A DNA stretch of 64,000 nucleotides. Origin: Solenopsis invicta (Eukaryota; Arthropoda; Insecta; Hymenoptera; Formicidae). The stretch's first letter is position 1, and each line of letters opens with the position of its first letter. The stretch is taken from contig NC_052679.1 in NCBI RefSeq assembly GCF_016802725.1, positions 23,493,561-23,557,560 on the forward strand. The letters are read 5' to 3'. The notes below the pieces were generated by a model, which saw only the letters and a list, made by a program, of their open reading frames with translations, had not been told where the DNA came from and made no database searches. The translations under genes and the position numbers were made by a program. Below are positions 49,141-61,038 of this stretch, in pieces.

Positions 49141-49697
49141 ACTCCGCCGCGTTGCACTTCGGAAAATAGGTGGCAGAAGTTAAGGTTATTACATCTGTTT
49201 AATCTTGTTTTGCAAGCGGAGAAGTCGGAGAGTAGTAGATTCTCTTCTTGAAACAGTTGCGAATAATTTGAATGTAGCTTCGACTCAATAAGTGTCGATA
49301 TCTTAATAATTTATCAAACACAACTTTTATATAAAGAATGTTTTCCTTCGAAAAATTAATAATAGGTTTTATTTTAAATTGATAAATGCATGTGCCCAGT
49401 AAGTAAAAAAATATGTACATGTGCAATATTGTTTATGTGTGCAAATAAGGTACTTAGCAGAATAAGGCCCAGTACTAAATAAGGCTTACTTTTAAATTTA
49501 TCATTTAAAAAAGCTTTATGCCTAGAATATATTCTTAAAAGGTGTGATAGAGGAAATGGATAAAGTGGGATTGGGGAATTAAAACTGGCATCAAGACGTT
49601 TATTCAGTGTAACAAAAACTTGTGATAAAATGGGTGAATGAGCTTTACAAAAATTTGTGACAAATTTTATTAAGTATACACGATTTATTACAACATT

Positions 49698-49863
49698 CCT
49701 CATGAAAAATACACCCAACTAATATTCGAAATGACACTCCATTGAGTGTTAACTGTCAAGTTGAAGGTTTATTTGAGAGTTAACACTTATTTGAGTGTCA
49801 TTTCAAACTGCAGTTAGGAAATTGTATAATATATAATATTATACAATTTCCTAACTGCAGTTT
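49698..49863. mobile_element. MITE nested in the AT-rich repeat
   Basis: The core matches the 7676-7819 element. Its right arm has been replaced or extended by a nearly perfect 59-bp palindrome (49805-49863) with 27-bp arms, AACTGCAGTTAGGAAATTGT outward. The interruption point is defined by comparison with copy 1 of the host repeat, which is continuous at this site. Confidence 0.7.
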
Positions 49864-49889
49864 AAATAAATAAATAAATAAATAAATAT
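49862..49889. repeat. (TAAA)n microsatellite
   Basis: About six TAAA units at the junction of the MITE and the host repeat, running into (AT)n. Confidence 0.8.
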
Positions 49890-50330
49890 ATATATTGATT
49901 TTTTGGAATAATACTTTTTTATGAATAATACGTATTTATTCAATAAGGCTCATTTATATAATTGTTGGCCAAGAATTTCTAAAAATTAAAAAAATTATAA
50001 AGATAATTGCGATGTTTAACAGTAGAGTAGATTCTAAAGAATTTTGTTTCTGTGATTAATAATCATTTTAAAAGTGATTGTGGAGATAATGGTTAGTTTC
50101 ACTATTATTTTCAATTTATTTTTGATTCCAACTTTATTCAAAACATAAATATTTAATAAGGCTCAAATGTCAGTTTAAAAAATATTTGCTTTATCTATTT
50201 ACAAATGTTTAATGTGGAAGACAATTTTTTTGTGATAGATTAAAATAAATATTTTTATTCTTAGCTTATTTCCAGAAATAAAATTCATAAAAAATAAATT
50301 AAATGCGATGAACTTTATTCGGTTCAGATA

Positions 50331-51380
50331 CTATATTAAATCATTCAAGTTATTTTATACTGAATTAGTTATAGATATTTGGGCATGATACTTCTTATTA
50401 TAAAAAAACGTTTTCTTTTATTAATTGTTTCTTCTATTAATTTTATTTTGAATTTTTTGTTATCAAAAATTAATCAACTGTATTTAATATTTAAATTATG
50501 TTAATTATGTAACAAAATTAATATTAAGATGAATTTAATTTAATTTTAAATTACATTAAAAGAAATATATTCTGCTTTTATTAGCTTATATTTTTTAACG
50601 ATTATTTGAAGCAATAAATAAATTACTCTTGACTTAAATATTTAAATCATGAGTACTTTTTATCTTAATTTAATTAGAATTGTGTTGTATTATATTTACA
50701 AAATAATATACATAATACTGAAAAAGTCGAAGCTAATCTTGTACTACGTGCTAATGAGATTGAGTAGGTTTTATGAAAACTTTTTCATAAAAATATAAAT
50801 GATATTTTATGACCGGAAAGTACATCAACATATTTAAATAACGAGAAAAACTATATTAGTCGAAATTAGATTTTCGTGCTCAATAATTTTTTAGGTGAAT
50901 TTACAAGCATTTACAAGATTATCGAAACTTGCATACCTGCAGACTACACGTTGCATACTTACTAAATTACCGGACTTGAAGTTTTTTAACAGAAACCCAG
51001 AAATATGTCATAAAAATTAAATTGTTAATTTAATTTAATTAAATAATTTTGATGCTTACAAGAATCTATACTATCCTTTCTTTATCTCGGGAGACTCTAA
51101 ACAATTTAAGTTTATAAAAACTTACATCTTTGAATGCTTTATTGAAAACTTATAAACGTTCAAAGACTTTTATCAATTGTAATAATTATAATAAATATGC
51201 GAAAATTCTTCTACGAGAATGTAGGCTTCCATTCGTCGAACTAATTGGCCGTCGAGCTCTTTTGAATTTTTTTCGAACGTTTATTATAATTTTTATCGTA
51301 ATTGATAAAATCTTTATCTTTAATTTATAACTTTTCAATGGAGCATTTTCGATAAGTTCACGTGAACTTTTTCCACTTAC
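50331..51380. other. AT-rich DNA, no gene seen
   Basis: Very AT-rich, with a small hairpin TTTTATGAAAAC/TTTTCATAAAA near 50770. Nothing else is supported. Confidence 0.4.
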
Positions 51381-51986
51381 TCTACTTTATTAACACGTTG
51401 TATAATTTTGATCTCGACCTTGTACAAACGACGAATGTTTGTCTCAAATAAAGTCACGTCACGTATTGAACCTCTTGCTTCAAGTATACACGCATGCTCG
51501 AGTGAGCCATGTTGCCGGTACGTTTTGATTCCTCTTCCGATATTACAGAGATTTTGAATTGAAGGGCCGTTGAAAGTTAAACGATCATTTAGAGAATCGA
51601 GGCGGAAAGTGCAGTCCGTGCATTTTCCTATGCGCTGCTTATCGGCGGTCCTATCGGTCTCACCGAGCGGGACTATCCCTCGGTTAGAGGCGGCTGCCGA
51701 AATGCTCGTGTCGGAAGTCCCTAAGCGCATTATAGCGGCCGCGGTAGATAGAGAATACGCGCCTCTGTGTACCGACGTTGATGTAATTTTAATGAAGGAA
51801 CGGGGGTTGTCGCCAAACGGTAATTGCAAGTCAGTCCGCGTTGGCTGGCGACACGCACAATAACGATGAAATTTACGTGCGGTTGATGCAACGATCGACG
51901 TGGCCAAAAGACATCCGTGACGAGAGGGGCTTCGATGGCAGGAACAAAACACGACCGACGGCGAAGAGTAAACGAGGGAGCGGTAG
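51381..51986 (-). CDS. Candidate 606-nt open exon, gene unknown
   Basis: On the minus strand a frame stays open for about 200 codons. It begins at an acceptor-like TTTTCCAG (51987-51994) and runs into GTAGA/GTAAGTGG, a consensus donor at 51380; the only stop met is the TAA inside that donor. Read as an exon it starts with one base and ends with two, so it is phase-symmetric. The N-terminal part is Cys/His-rich (CSCHRSPSRHGC). No domain is recognised. A plus-strand frame (51570-51863) overlaps it, and no neighbouring exon was found, so chance in this GC-balanced island cannot be excluded. Confidence 0.25.
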
Positions 51987-53110
51987 CTGGAAAATTGTCT
52001 CGTAGAGCGTAGCCGTTTCGGAGGGTTAAAATAAGCAGCGAGCCCGAGGGCGAAATGAAAGAAAAAAAAATAAAAAAAAACACGAGATCAGAATGCAGTA
52101 TGTGAGCAGGAAGAAATAGGAAGCGAGCGAACGGTGTGGAGAGACGGTAGGTGGAGCAGAAAAGATACGATGGAAGAGTGAAAGAGAGAAAGAGGAGAAA
52201 GAGAGAGAGACGGAAAATAACGAGAGTTTGCCATGCTAAAGGTCGGCAGGAGGAGGAAGCGCGAGAGGAAGAAGTAGAGTTTCGGAGTTTGAAGGACCTT
52301 ACGGTGGCGGCGAGTGAGCTCGGCAGCTCGCTCTTGAGGCATCCTCAGTTGCGCAGGTGTCTGCATAAGTGCGTATCTACGATCCGTCGTTGCGTACTTG
52401 TGTACGCGCGCGCGCGCACGCGTTTGCGAGCAAACTGGGGGGGGGGGGGGGGGGGTACCAGGTCGGGGAATCTGGCATACCGTACACACCCGGTACATCG
52501 ACCCGGAATGCGAATTTAATCTGCGTGCATCAAACTTCCATTCGCTTTGGGGAGGACCGGCGCGGGGCGCCCGGCGTCGCCGCGCCTCGCGACAACGTTG
52601 CCCTAACTTCGAAATGAAAGGCGTGAATATTTTCGCGACTAATTTAGCACAGCGCACCGCCCGCACCCCTGCAAACCGTTCGAGATCTCGTTATCGATCG
52701 CCCGCCGGCGGCCGGGGGACGCGGGAGAATCGTCGACTCTAATGCGAGCAATATCGCGCCCGCGGCTGCCTCGGCGGTGTGTCGCGCATTTACCTGTCGT
52801 TTCGCACTTTGAGATGCAAAACGAGTTTGCCGCCGCTACCGTGTCGATTAACGCGCGCGATTTCGAGGGGGGAAATGTACGTATAGGCTTCTGCGTATAC
52901 GTTTCGCGCGGTCGCGAAAAGTTAAACTACTTTTCGCGGATAATTGATAATTTGCCGTTTCGAAGCCATTCGGGATATCCCCCCTCCCCCCGGACACGAC
53001 ATACAAAGAGAAGCCGGCTCATTAGCCGGCGTACCAATTACAGGCAAATTATTTAGCACTTTCGCAACTGCGCTCGCTGTCAAACGAGGACGTGCATTTA
53101 AAATTACGTT
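51987..53110. other. GC-rich island, no gene identified
   Basis: The largest CpG-rich island of the window, with purine-rich runs (GAGAGAGAAAG type) at 52150-52290, a CGCGCGCG run at 52406-52418, the G tract at 52437, and CCGGCGGCCGGGGG near 52704. Long overlapping frames on both strands (e.g. 52088-52666 minus) cross the low-complexity runs and are unrecognisable. It resembles a promoter or 5' UTR region by composition only. Confidence 0.35.
52437..52455 (+). repeat. G19 homopolymer
   Basis: Nineteen consecutive G residues, capable of quadruplex formation; next to an alternating CG run. Confidence 0.9.
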
Positions 53111-55212
53111 CTTTAATTATTATTAAGTTTAATTATCTCGTCATTCTGCGCACAATGCACGGGCGCAAGGATATTATCGCTATATGAAATGCGTCGTGCT
53201 TTAAAAGCATTTTGAAAAAAATAATTATCTCACTCTTTTTCGACGCACAGAAAATATATGAGCCGTATGGAGTATTTTCTGAAAACTCCGGGTGCTTTGC
53301 GCGCCTCTTATATTATACTACTGACCCGATAATTACATTTTGCAATATACGTCCGAAAGAGAATAATAAATTTTTCCTAGATTATTCGAAAAAAAAAAAA
53401 AAATTTAAAAAAATGATTGGTTTTTATACGACAAATAATAAATATAAAGTAATTTATAAAAAAAAAATCTGAACCGTGTATTTTCGATAAATTACAATAT
53501 TTGCATAGCGTTTTAATTACATTTTTATTTTGTTTTGCAACGCGACGAGTCTTTCAATTATAATTATGTTCTTTTCCGTGCAACAAGATAAATAGTGACT
53601 TACACGCAACTTTCTCTGCAGTCCTCAATTTACTTTCTTCGCCGTAGAGTCCACGTTGCTAACAAGCTGTCGAGACTCGCAAACGTACACACACTTGCGG
53701 CAGGGACTAGACGCGCGCAACGTTTACGAAAATCGAGTCACGGCGCGCGGCATGGCGGTAGGAAAATCGAAGAGATGGACACGAGAATAAATCTTCCCCA
53801 AGTCCCGTGCTTCCCCGACGAAAACTGCATACTTATGTGTGTACATAAGGATGAACGGAAAAGTCGTCCTTCTTGCTTGTTTGTCTTTTCTTCCCGCCCT
53901 CCATTCCCGATGCAACCCGGCGGAGATTTTCGTCCAGGAATATTTTTGGATGGCAGCCATTGATGTGTCTACGGCTTCCTAAAGAATATTCGCCCTCTCG
54001 GAGACACGAGAGAGTGTCGACCGATTGTATATTTATTTTCCCTCCTTTTGTCTTGAACTCGCGAAACAATCTCCTCCGCATCTTGGCTGCGCCCGAATAC
54101 GCGTGATTAACGTATGCCAAGAATATCGTCGTCCCCCGCTGTTTGACGACTTCCCGTACAGCAGCGCAGTCTTTACGCTTCGATTCACGATGCTTGTGAA
54201 AAGATAAAGACGCGATTCGAGAGCTTGATGATAAAAAAGATGAAAAGAGAGGAAGAAATTTTGCTCTTAACGAGAGTTACGGTATTAAAGATAGAACGGA
54301 TAGAGCCAGATAGACAGCACTGAAAATAGCGTAGAAATCTCTTTACGTTAATCTCTCAACAAGAAGTGGCATAAGATTTTACATTCATCCGAATTGCTAC
54401 CAGTCGAGAAATTAAGTCTATGTTACCCTCAGCGCTTTAATTGATTAATTTCTGCTTCAAAGTGAATGATAGCGGACGCAGAAGTGTTAAACAGGATAAA
54501 TGATCCGCTAAGAAAATAATGTATACGTCAGATCGGATATGGAAAGGATTTAATTTGGCGTAAGAGAATCGCGTTTTCCCCTGGGATTTAATTTCAAGCA
54601 GAAATTAATGTAGTGCGAACGCGCTTCTCACTTCCGTTCGCCGGAATGTGTGGTACCAAGCGGTTCGATATTGGCGACCATTGTGTCTTCTACTCCCCCT
54701 CCCCCCTCCCTCCCGTCCGCGCACTTGCAAATTGTACGGAAAACGTAATTATAACGGTCACATTAATTAAGAGTATAGTTAATTATCTTCGGTCCGATCT
54801 ATATCTTCGCTACTTTTTTTTCTCGTGGCATTTTATTTCCTCCCTCCCCTCCCTTTTTCTCTCTTTTTTTCACTTGTGATACATAGCAGCGATTATTTTT
54901 GTAACGATGCTATTTCTCCGTGCGCCGCATCGTGAAAATCTACGCGAGGATACCGGTTGCACGCAAGGCGCCTTTCTATAAATTGCAGTTACAACGGGCG
55001 GAAGACGTAATTTCATCGCGTTTAATAACGTCGTCCGGTACAAAAAAAAGGTACGCGGAACGAGTAATACGAATCACCTTGAAATAATTAAAGATCACTG
55101 CAGTTATTGAGCATCAGCTTTCATTTCCGCTCCGCGGTGGCGAGCGCAGCGGCTATCTTTACCCATGCATCTCAAATGATTTATGCATTTTCATAATTAT
55201 CCGTATTTTCAG
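53111..55212. other. No gene identified
   Basis: AT-rich at 53200-53560, GC-balanced at 53600-54200, pyrimidine-rich at 54680-54870. Overlapping open frames only; no recognised product. Confidence 0.3.
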
Positions 55213-55275
55213 GAATGTCAGAGGAAACTGAGATATGAATCGTGCTCTGCGCGGAACATCTGGCGAATCTGGGTT
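55213..55275 (+). CDS. Acceptor-linked open frame, possible exon (weak)
   Basis: After a pyrimidine-rich acceptor (CCGTATTTTCAG, ending 55212) a frame beginning ECQRKLRYES stays open for about 50 codons. A weak donor, CTGG/GTTAAT, would end the exon in phase 0 at 55275. That phase matches the acceptor-linked frame 240 bases further on (55518). No family is recognised. Confidence 0.15.
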
Positions 55276-55517
55276 AATCGCGTTTCAGTGAAAAGTGCGG
55301 CAACGATCACGCATAATGGCTTAAATACGGTCGTGCGTAATGGAAATATAATTTCGCGTTAAAGGGGCTGGAGAACTAAAAAAAAAAGGAGGGGGGGAGC
55401 AACGCTGAAACGATAAAACGCCTCACGTCCTGATAATTTAATGGTGCCGTTCAATTTACTGCACATTTTGCGCCGCAGCTGCCGGTATTTTTTCCCGTCG
55501 TGATGTTTCATTTTCAG

Positions 55518-55622
55518 GCATCATTTTCGGGAACCGGCGCAGCTGTGACTATCGAAAGTCGCGATACTGTTTCTCAGCGAGATCGATTGATCAAAAAGGC
55601 TTTCATGCCTATTGAAACGTAA
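55518..55622 (+). CDS. Candidate terminal coding exon (weak)
   Basis: A strong acceptor (TGATGTTTCATTTTCAG, ending 55517) is followed by 34 open codons and TAA at 55620-55622. The peptide (ASFSGTGAAVTIESRD..., ending AFMPIET) has a mix typical of real proteins. AATAAAA occurs about 330 bases downstream (near 55955), compatible with a 3' UTR. The protein is not recognised and no donor of quality is paired with it. Confidence 0.2.
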   Translation, partial: ASFSGTGAAVTIESRDTVSQRDRLIKKAFMPIET

Positions 55623-56076
55623 TAGTCTGATAAAATATAAAACCATTACCGACCGCGCGCCTCTATTAGAAGGGATTTCGGAAAGTAAATAGGCCACTCG
55701 TGAAAGCTTTCGCGCACCATAAAAGTACAAAGTTTAGCTGTAATTTCAATTTTTAATTGCATGCACATGTATTGGTATAATTTTAAATGTAAACATGGAA
55801 TTTTTATTTTCTTCTTTTGATGTTATAACCTGAGACAGGCGCACATATTACACGTTTGTTGTTGATCTCTTTAAAAACTTAATTTTGAATTACTTGGGAA
55901 ATTTGAATTACTTGGGAAAATGCATTAAAAGAAACAAGCGTTTAATTTTAAAATAATAAAAATGTTTCATCTCTGCCTCTGTTCTTTAAATATTTAAAAA
56001 TATTTAGTTCTAAATGGTGTTAATATTCAAAGCCCATTCTACCGCGTAAACATGGTTGCAAGTGATAGTGAAGGTG
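55623..56076. other. No gene; small tandem duplication
   Basis: AT-rich DNA with TTGAATTACTTGGGAAA repeated in tandem at 55885-55919. Confidence 0.4.
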
Positions 56077-56088
56077 GTAAAGGGTTGT

Positions 56089-56260
56089 AAGGCTGTGAGC
56101 CGCTATTAGGCAGCGTTCTACAATGCGGTCGTTACAATATTACGACGCTGCGGCGAACCAATCAAAGAAGAGGATATATATGATTTTTTTCTTCTCTGAT
56201 TGGTCCATCGCAATGTCGTAACATCGTAATGACTGCATTGTAGATGCTCCTTTATTGGCT
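56089..56260. mobile_element. MITE-like palindrome between 12-bp direct repeats
   Basis: Arms CTACAATGCGGTCGTTAC and GTAATGACTGCATTGTAG pair, followed inward by GACG..GCG and CCAATCA.AGAAGAG. The unit is bracketed by exact GTAAAGGGTTGT repeats at 56077-56088 and 56261-56272, possibly a target duplication, although 12 bp is longer than usual for most DNA transposons. The phrase GCGAACCAATCA recurs at 56325, hinting at a second fragment. Confidence 0.65.
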
Positions 56261-56272
56261 GTAAAGGGTTGT

Positions 56273-57952
56273 GAAGCGTGGTTGAATTTTATCTTCCACA
56301 ATTACAACAACGTTGGTCGTAAGAGCGAACCAATCAGAATGCTCACGCATTGAGCATGTGTCCACGTTGCCATCTTTCATAGAACGTATCTTTACTTTAT
56401 TGCAAATTAACCTTGTTATACTACATTCCACTACTAGTACTACTACTACTATTCCTATAACTCTACAGCCACGTTTATGAAATTGTAGAATAGGCTTAAA
56501 ACAATAAAACGTTTATTGTTAGCTATGAAAAACTTCAGCTTTAAACTTTTTAGTATTTTAAATTTAGACACCATTTAAAACCGAAATATTTTTAAGCACT
56601 TAAAACATAGAGATAGAAAATAAAAATTTTAATATTTCAAAATTAAACACTTTTTTTTTTAGTGTGACATATAGTTTTAGAGAGTATAATTTTCTCGATT
56701 CCATGTAAAACACCTTGTCGAACGGTTACCATTGTTTTCGTTGAAGTCCACAGAGCTGTGACGATAGAAACGCGATAGAGAAGACGAGCGAACGGATTTG
56801 CATGGTGCATCAGCCGCTTCGTTTGCAGTATCGTAGCGCGGAGATTATTGTTTACATCGTCGCATAATTGCCCACTCCATTTACGTATCAATCGGTGCGT
56901 TGTGCAATAGCCAATTAACGTATGGGCTCGCTCGTATACGCGTTTCGGAATGGAATATGTGCATCTAGTGGAGCTCGCGCATGTGCTGCAACGTGATATT
57001 AGCGACGTGATTCACGTTAGCGGCCTACGCGCGTGATACTCATGTGCGATTCTTGGTATTTATGCGATCGATCGCAGCTCAAAGAGTGATTGTCCCGATC
57101 AAACGTGAGCAATTGTTTGCGCACGCTAATTCGTCACTCGTTAACTACCTACGTGGCGTGGTGAGATAATAGCGGGTTTGTAAATTTTCACATGAGGAAT
57201 ATATCTTCTTTTTACGTTCGTACACTCCTAATCGTGTTTCGCCAGGAATTAGTGGTGCACATTAAAATAAAATATTTTTGTATCTCAAATTTTGACGATA
57301 CATGCATGCTTAAGAATACAGAGAAGAGGATGATAAGATGACAGTTTTAGGTTTGTGAATTTTTCCTAATTTCTGTGATAATATAAAGATGACAAACTAT
57401 TTTTTTTTTTTAATTTACTAAACTCTTGTTTATCTCCAGTAAAAATTAGAAACTGTTAAATAAACTAGAATTTTTTAAAACTTCGATTTCTTTAGAACAT
57501 GTTAATTTCGTCATTTTGCCGCTAAGATGACGAATAGTCAAATAAACTTAAAAATGTATTTTCTATAAATAAAAAAAGACATTGTAAACATATATCATTC
57601 TGATATTACATAATTAAAGAAAAATGTAAATAAGAAAAATATTTATGTGATTTACAAAAATGAAATTATATCATTAGAAAATTAAATTGCACAGAAGTTG
57701 ATTATTAACATTATTTTCTTAAATACGGCAAAACTAAAAATTACATTTAAAAAAATAAGTTATATAATATTATATATGTTTGAATAAAATTAGAATCGTA
57801 GAGATAAAATTATTACGCAGTCAAGGAAAATCACAAAGAAACAAGCTTACTGTACTTAATTGTTTTAAGTATCTTATGTAGGACAAATCTAAAGTTATAT
57901 TATATCAATTTTTATTTATTCCTCGATATATTACATAATGCGTCATCTTAAC
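56273..57952. other. No gene seen
   Basis: A short (ACT)n run near 56430-56450. CpG-richer at 56750-57180, AT-rich elsewhere. Nothing identified. Confidence 0.35.
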
Positions 57953-58110
57953 AGGATTGGAAAACTTACTTTGTAAAAGTTACAGTTATTTTTTCTAAAA
58001 AGTAACTAGTTAGAAGTTATGAACTTTAAAAAGGAACTTGTTACAATTACAGTTACTCAAAAAGTAACAAGTTACTCTTCAGTTACTTTTTTATTTTTTT
58101 TTGTAATATT
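57953..58110. repeat. Fragment related to the 60.7-kb MITE
   Basis: GGATTGGAAAACTTACTTTG followed by repeated GTTACAGTTA, AAAAGTAAC and AACAAGTTACT resembles the end of 60666-61038 (GATGGGAAATAACAAGTTAC). Such GTTAC-rich ends are seen in hAT-type elements; the assignment is tentative. Confidence 0.35.
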
Positions 58111-60665
58111 TTAAAGCATTGGTAATTTAAATGTTAGATTTGTATTATTCTAACGTTACTCAATTATTTTGTTTGTATTGGAACATGTTAAATTTAGAGA
58201 CGCTAATGTTTGAAATTCAGAGAATTACAATCGGTAATTTTAAGAACTCTTTGGTAATATTAATATTTTCGAAAGACTTCAGATTTTTTTAGTAATTTTT
58301 CAGCAATATTTCTGCAAGATTTTAAATGCAAGAATTGCGGATATTTTTCTGTTCCAGAAACATCTTTGAATTGTTGCAGACATTTTGAAATGTCTTGACC
58401 TTTCTGAAATGTTTCATTTCTTCTGTTCAAATTTTTCTAAAACACTTTTGAAAAATTTTAGTGTTCTATGAAACGTATCAATTGCGGCGATACACGCTTG
58501 AGAGTCCGCAATACGAATATAAAGTATCTTTAGTAACATTATGTCTGTAAGAAAGAATAGATCGTAAGAGTTTGATTGCTTCCTCTTCAGTTATTATTAT
58601 GCGCACTGTTTCCGATTGCTGTAGAAGTATTCACTGAGAAGTACTCTGTCGTATCTGTCGGATAAAACAGATAAGATAAGACCGGGATAAGACTAGAACT
58701 AACAGGATTGGCTTAAGACTATCACAATCCCGCAATCACTTGCGGTAAACTCCGCTGCTTAGAGAACTTCTCTGGCGAGCGCACAAACAGAAGCGCGAAC
58801 TAAAGGTCTTCAGTCGTATAAAATTTAACTGAACGTCATTGAATTCTTATCTAATACAATTTCTCTCGCCTTCCACATTTTGCACTTTCGACGAAAACGG
58901 ATGAGTTCCAAACATCTCACGTGATCTTCGGGAAAACGTTTCAATTCCTAAGCTCGTCCTAAGAGTTAGGCAATGCGTAAAAGTTATCCAACGAAACCAT
59001 CATACTTGGATACCGAGATCGCGTTGGAATTGGAGAGGAATGGCTTTTCACGTTTCTAGCGGCGAGCGCGTTACGTTCACTTGGCAGCCTTTACCTATTG
59101 TGCGTATTACTCTGCGTCTGACTCGCGCTTTACCTCATCACTGCTTCATCACGTGCGATACAAAGTGCGTTGGATACACGTACGTGACCCGAAGGTGCGT
59201 TGGATGCGCATTAAACCATTCCTATGTGTATGCGCGTGCCCGAAGGTTAACGACGCCGACATGAATTTTAATTGCCGATACCCATCGCCGACGCGGCGTT
59301 GCAACCGACTGCTCCTCTCGCTGCCATATAAACTGGTGCCGTCGCTCGTCCATACACAAGACGAGATAGTCTGCCGTTGCATGGCGCACGGAATGATAAT
59401 GATAACGGTTATGGCGACGGTCGTTTAGTTAACTAAGGTCGCCGTCTTGTCCGACGCGCGCTCCTAAGTGTCTCCGATAGCTGATTATAGCGCGCGATCC
59501 TCTTCCGTCTGCCCTTTCTCATCGGGATTCTAGTTCATAATTAATCCTCGTGAATGACGCCGCTAAGAGCACATTCGGATGTAAAGTTATTTTAATTGCG
59601 CAATCCTATTGTTTTAAAGGTTACTCTCTTTGAAATATTCTTATGCGGCTCTTTGAGAACAAGTTATCCCTTCTCTGCAGTTTTCTAGCATACAAACTCA
59701 TATTTGGAAAAAAATCTACATTTATCAGATATTTTATTCTCAAACTTAGAAGGAAAGATCCGAGTTCGTATCTCGGGGATTTTGAAGAGTTCAATATTTA
59801 TAAAATAAAAAATATTATCGGACTTGACGATCAATTTTATTTTTAATATTATTTTTAGTTTTAATTGATAATTTCAAACCCGATGTGCTTGAATTATTAG
59901 TTTATAAAAACTAAAAATGTGTTTATTAATATTTATATTGACAGTTGTTTACTTATTCATGTGATTACATTTAAACGATCCAGTTTAAATTATCATTATT
60001 AAGATATAAAATAACGTAAAAATAATATGTAACATTTAGATGTCAAAGGATTGAAGTTACAAGGTGTTTTCTTTTTTAATGTTTGAGATCGATTGATAAA
60101 TATCTCTTTTTTTTCGCAATATTTATTTGTTCCCATTTTCTTAACTTATTTTATGATTTTACAAAACAATTATTTTTTAAATTTATTTAAACTAAGAAAA
60201 TAAAATAAATTATTAAGAACGACCAAAGCTCCTTAAATTATTTCTTAAACATGTACTGTTTAATATCATACAAGTTTTAGAGTTTGAGAGAGTTAACACT
60301 TGGGCACTATGGGTAGACATATTCTGTGAAAAGCTTCGGCCATTCGCTGTGATATCACGTGTACAAGTCACTCCAAACTTTAAAATCTTGCAGCTCCAAC
60401 TTTTTCATCCATTGGCACCTAAATGTAACATGTTTTGTAAAATCATAAAACAAAGAGCACGAGAAAAAAGAGAAAAATAAAAATACGAGAGAAAAAGAAA
60501 TATAATATTATCAATCGGTCTCGAAAAGTAAAGAAATAAATCTTGTAACTTTGATTCTTAGACATTTACCCATACCTGAATGTTACATATTACTTTTATG
60601 CCCTCAAACATTAAATCTTAATATTGAACTTTCTAAAATCCACAAGATACATAAATACTTGGATC
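58111..60665. other. No gene; GC-rich patch 58950-59560
   Basis: AT-rich on both sides of a CpG-rich patch that holds overlapping unrecognised frames (ATG frame 59040-59264). GGTGCGTTGGAT-type words repeat at 59165-59205. Nothing is identified. Confidence 0.3.
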
Positions 60666-61038
60666 CAGAGATGAAAAGTCGTTACTTTACTTTTATTTTT
60701 TTTATGATAACGTTCGGTAATGATGTTACAATTTTTCATAACGGTAATAGTAACTCTAGGATTGTAAAAAGTATCTTGTTAGTTGGCTCGTTGTATAACA
60801 AGTAAAAGTAACACAAAAATAACACTTTATTTTGATTCGTTGCGTGACGAATAAAGTTTACAAGTTATATTTTTTAATGAGCAAAGCATAGTGATAACGA
60901 GTTGTCGAAAGTGACTATTCCAATCTTGACCTTATCATTATTATCATGAAAAATTGTAACGTCATTACTAAATTATAAAAAAAGTAACGGTAAAGAGTAA
61001 CAGCGTTACTTATTGTAACTTGTTATTTCCCATCTATG
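60666..61038. mobile_element. MITE with CAGAGATG / CATAGATG ends (hAT-like)
   Basis: CAGAGATG at 60666 is mirrored by CATCTATG at 61031-61038. Inward, GTTACTTT..., AACGTTCGGTAATGATGTTA and CAATTTTTCAT pair with the right arm (ATGAAAAATTGTAACGTCAT). The outer bases (AGAGATGGGA type) followed by GTTAC repeats fit hAT-class non-autonomous elements. No 8-bp target duplication could be confirmed by eye. Confidence 0.6.

Larger units (their letters stand above)
49475..50330 (+). repeat. Dispersed AT-rich repeat, copy 2
   Basis: Direct, diverged copy of 2590-3490, interrupted at 49698-49863 by a MITE. The short motif AATAAGGC recurs inside it (near 49461, 49480, 49943 and 50158). Confidence 0.65.

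Noticed and set aside
52088..52666. 192-codon minus-strand frame
   Set aside because: It runs through the G19 tract (Pro run) and purine-rich low-complexity DNA (Ser/Leu run). It is typical of a chance frame in GC-rich sequence.
59040..59264. 74-codon ATG frame with a TATA-like ATATAAA further downstream (near 59325)
   Set aside because: The TATA-like word is on the wrong side of the ATG, and the peptide shows no recognisable feature.
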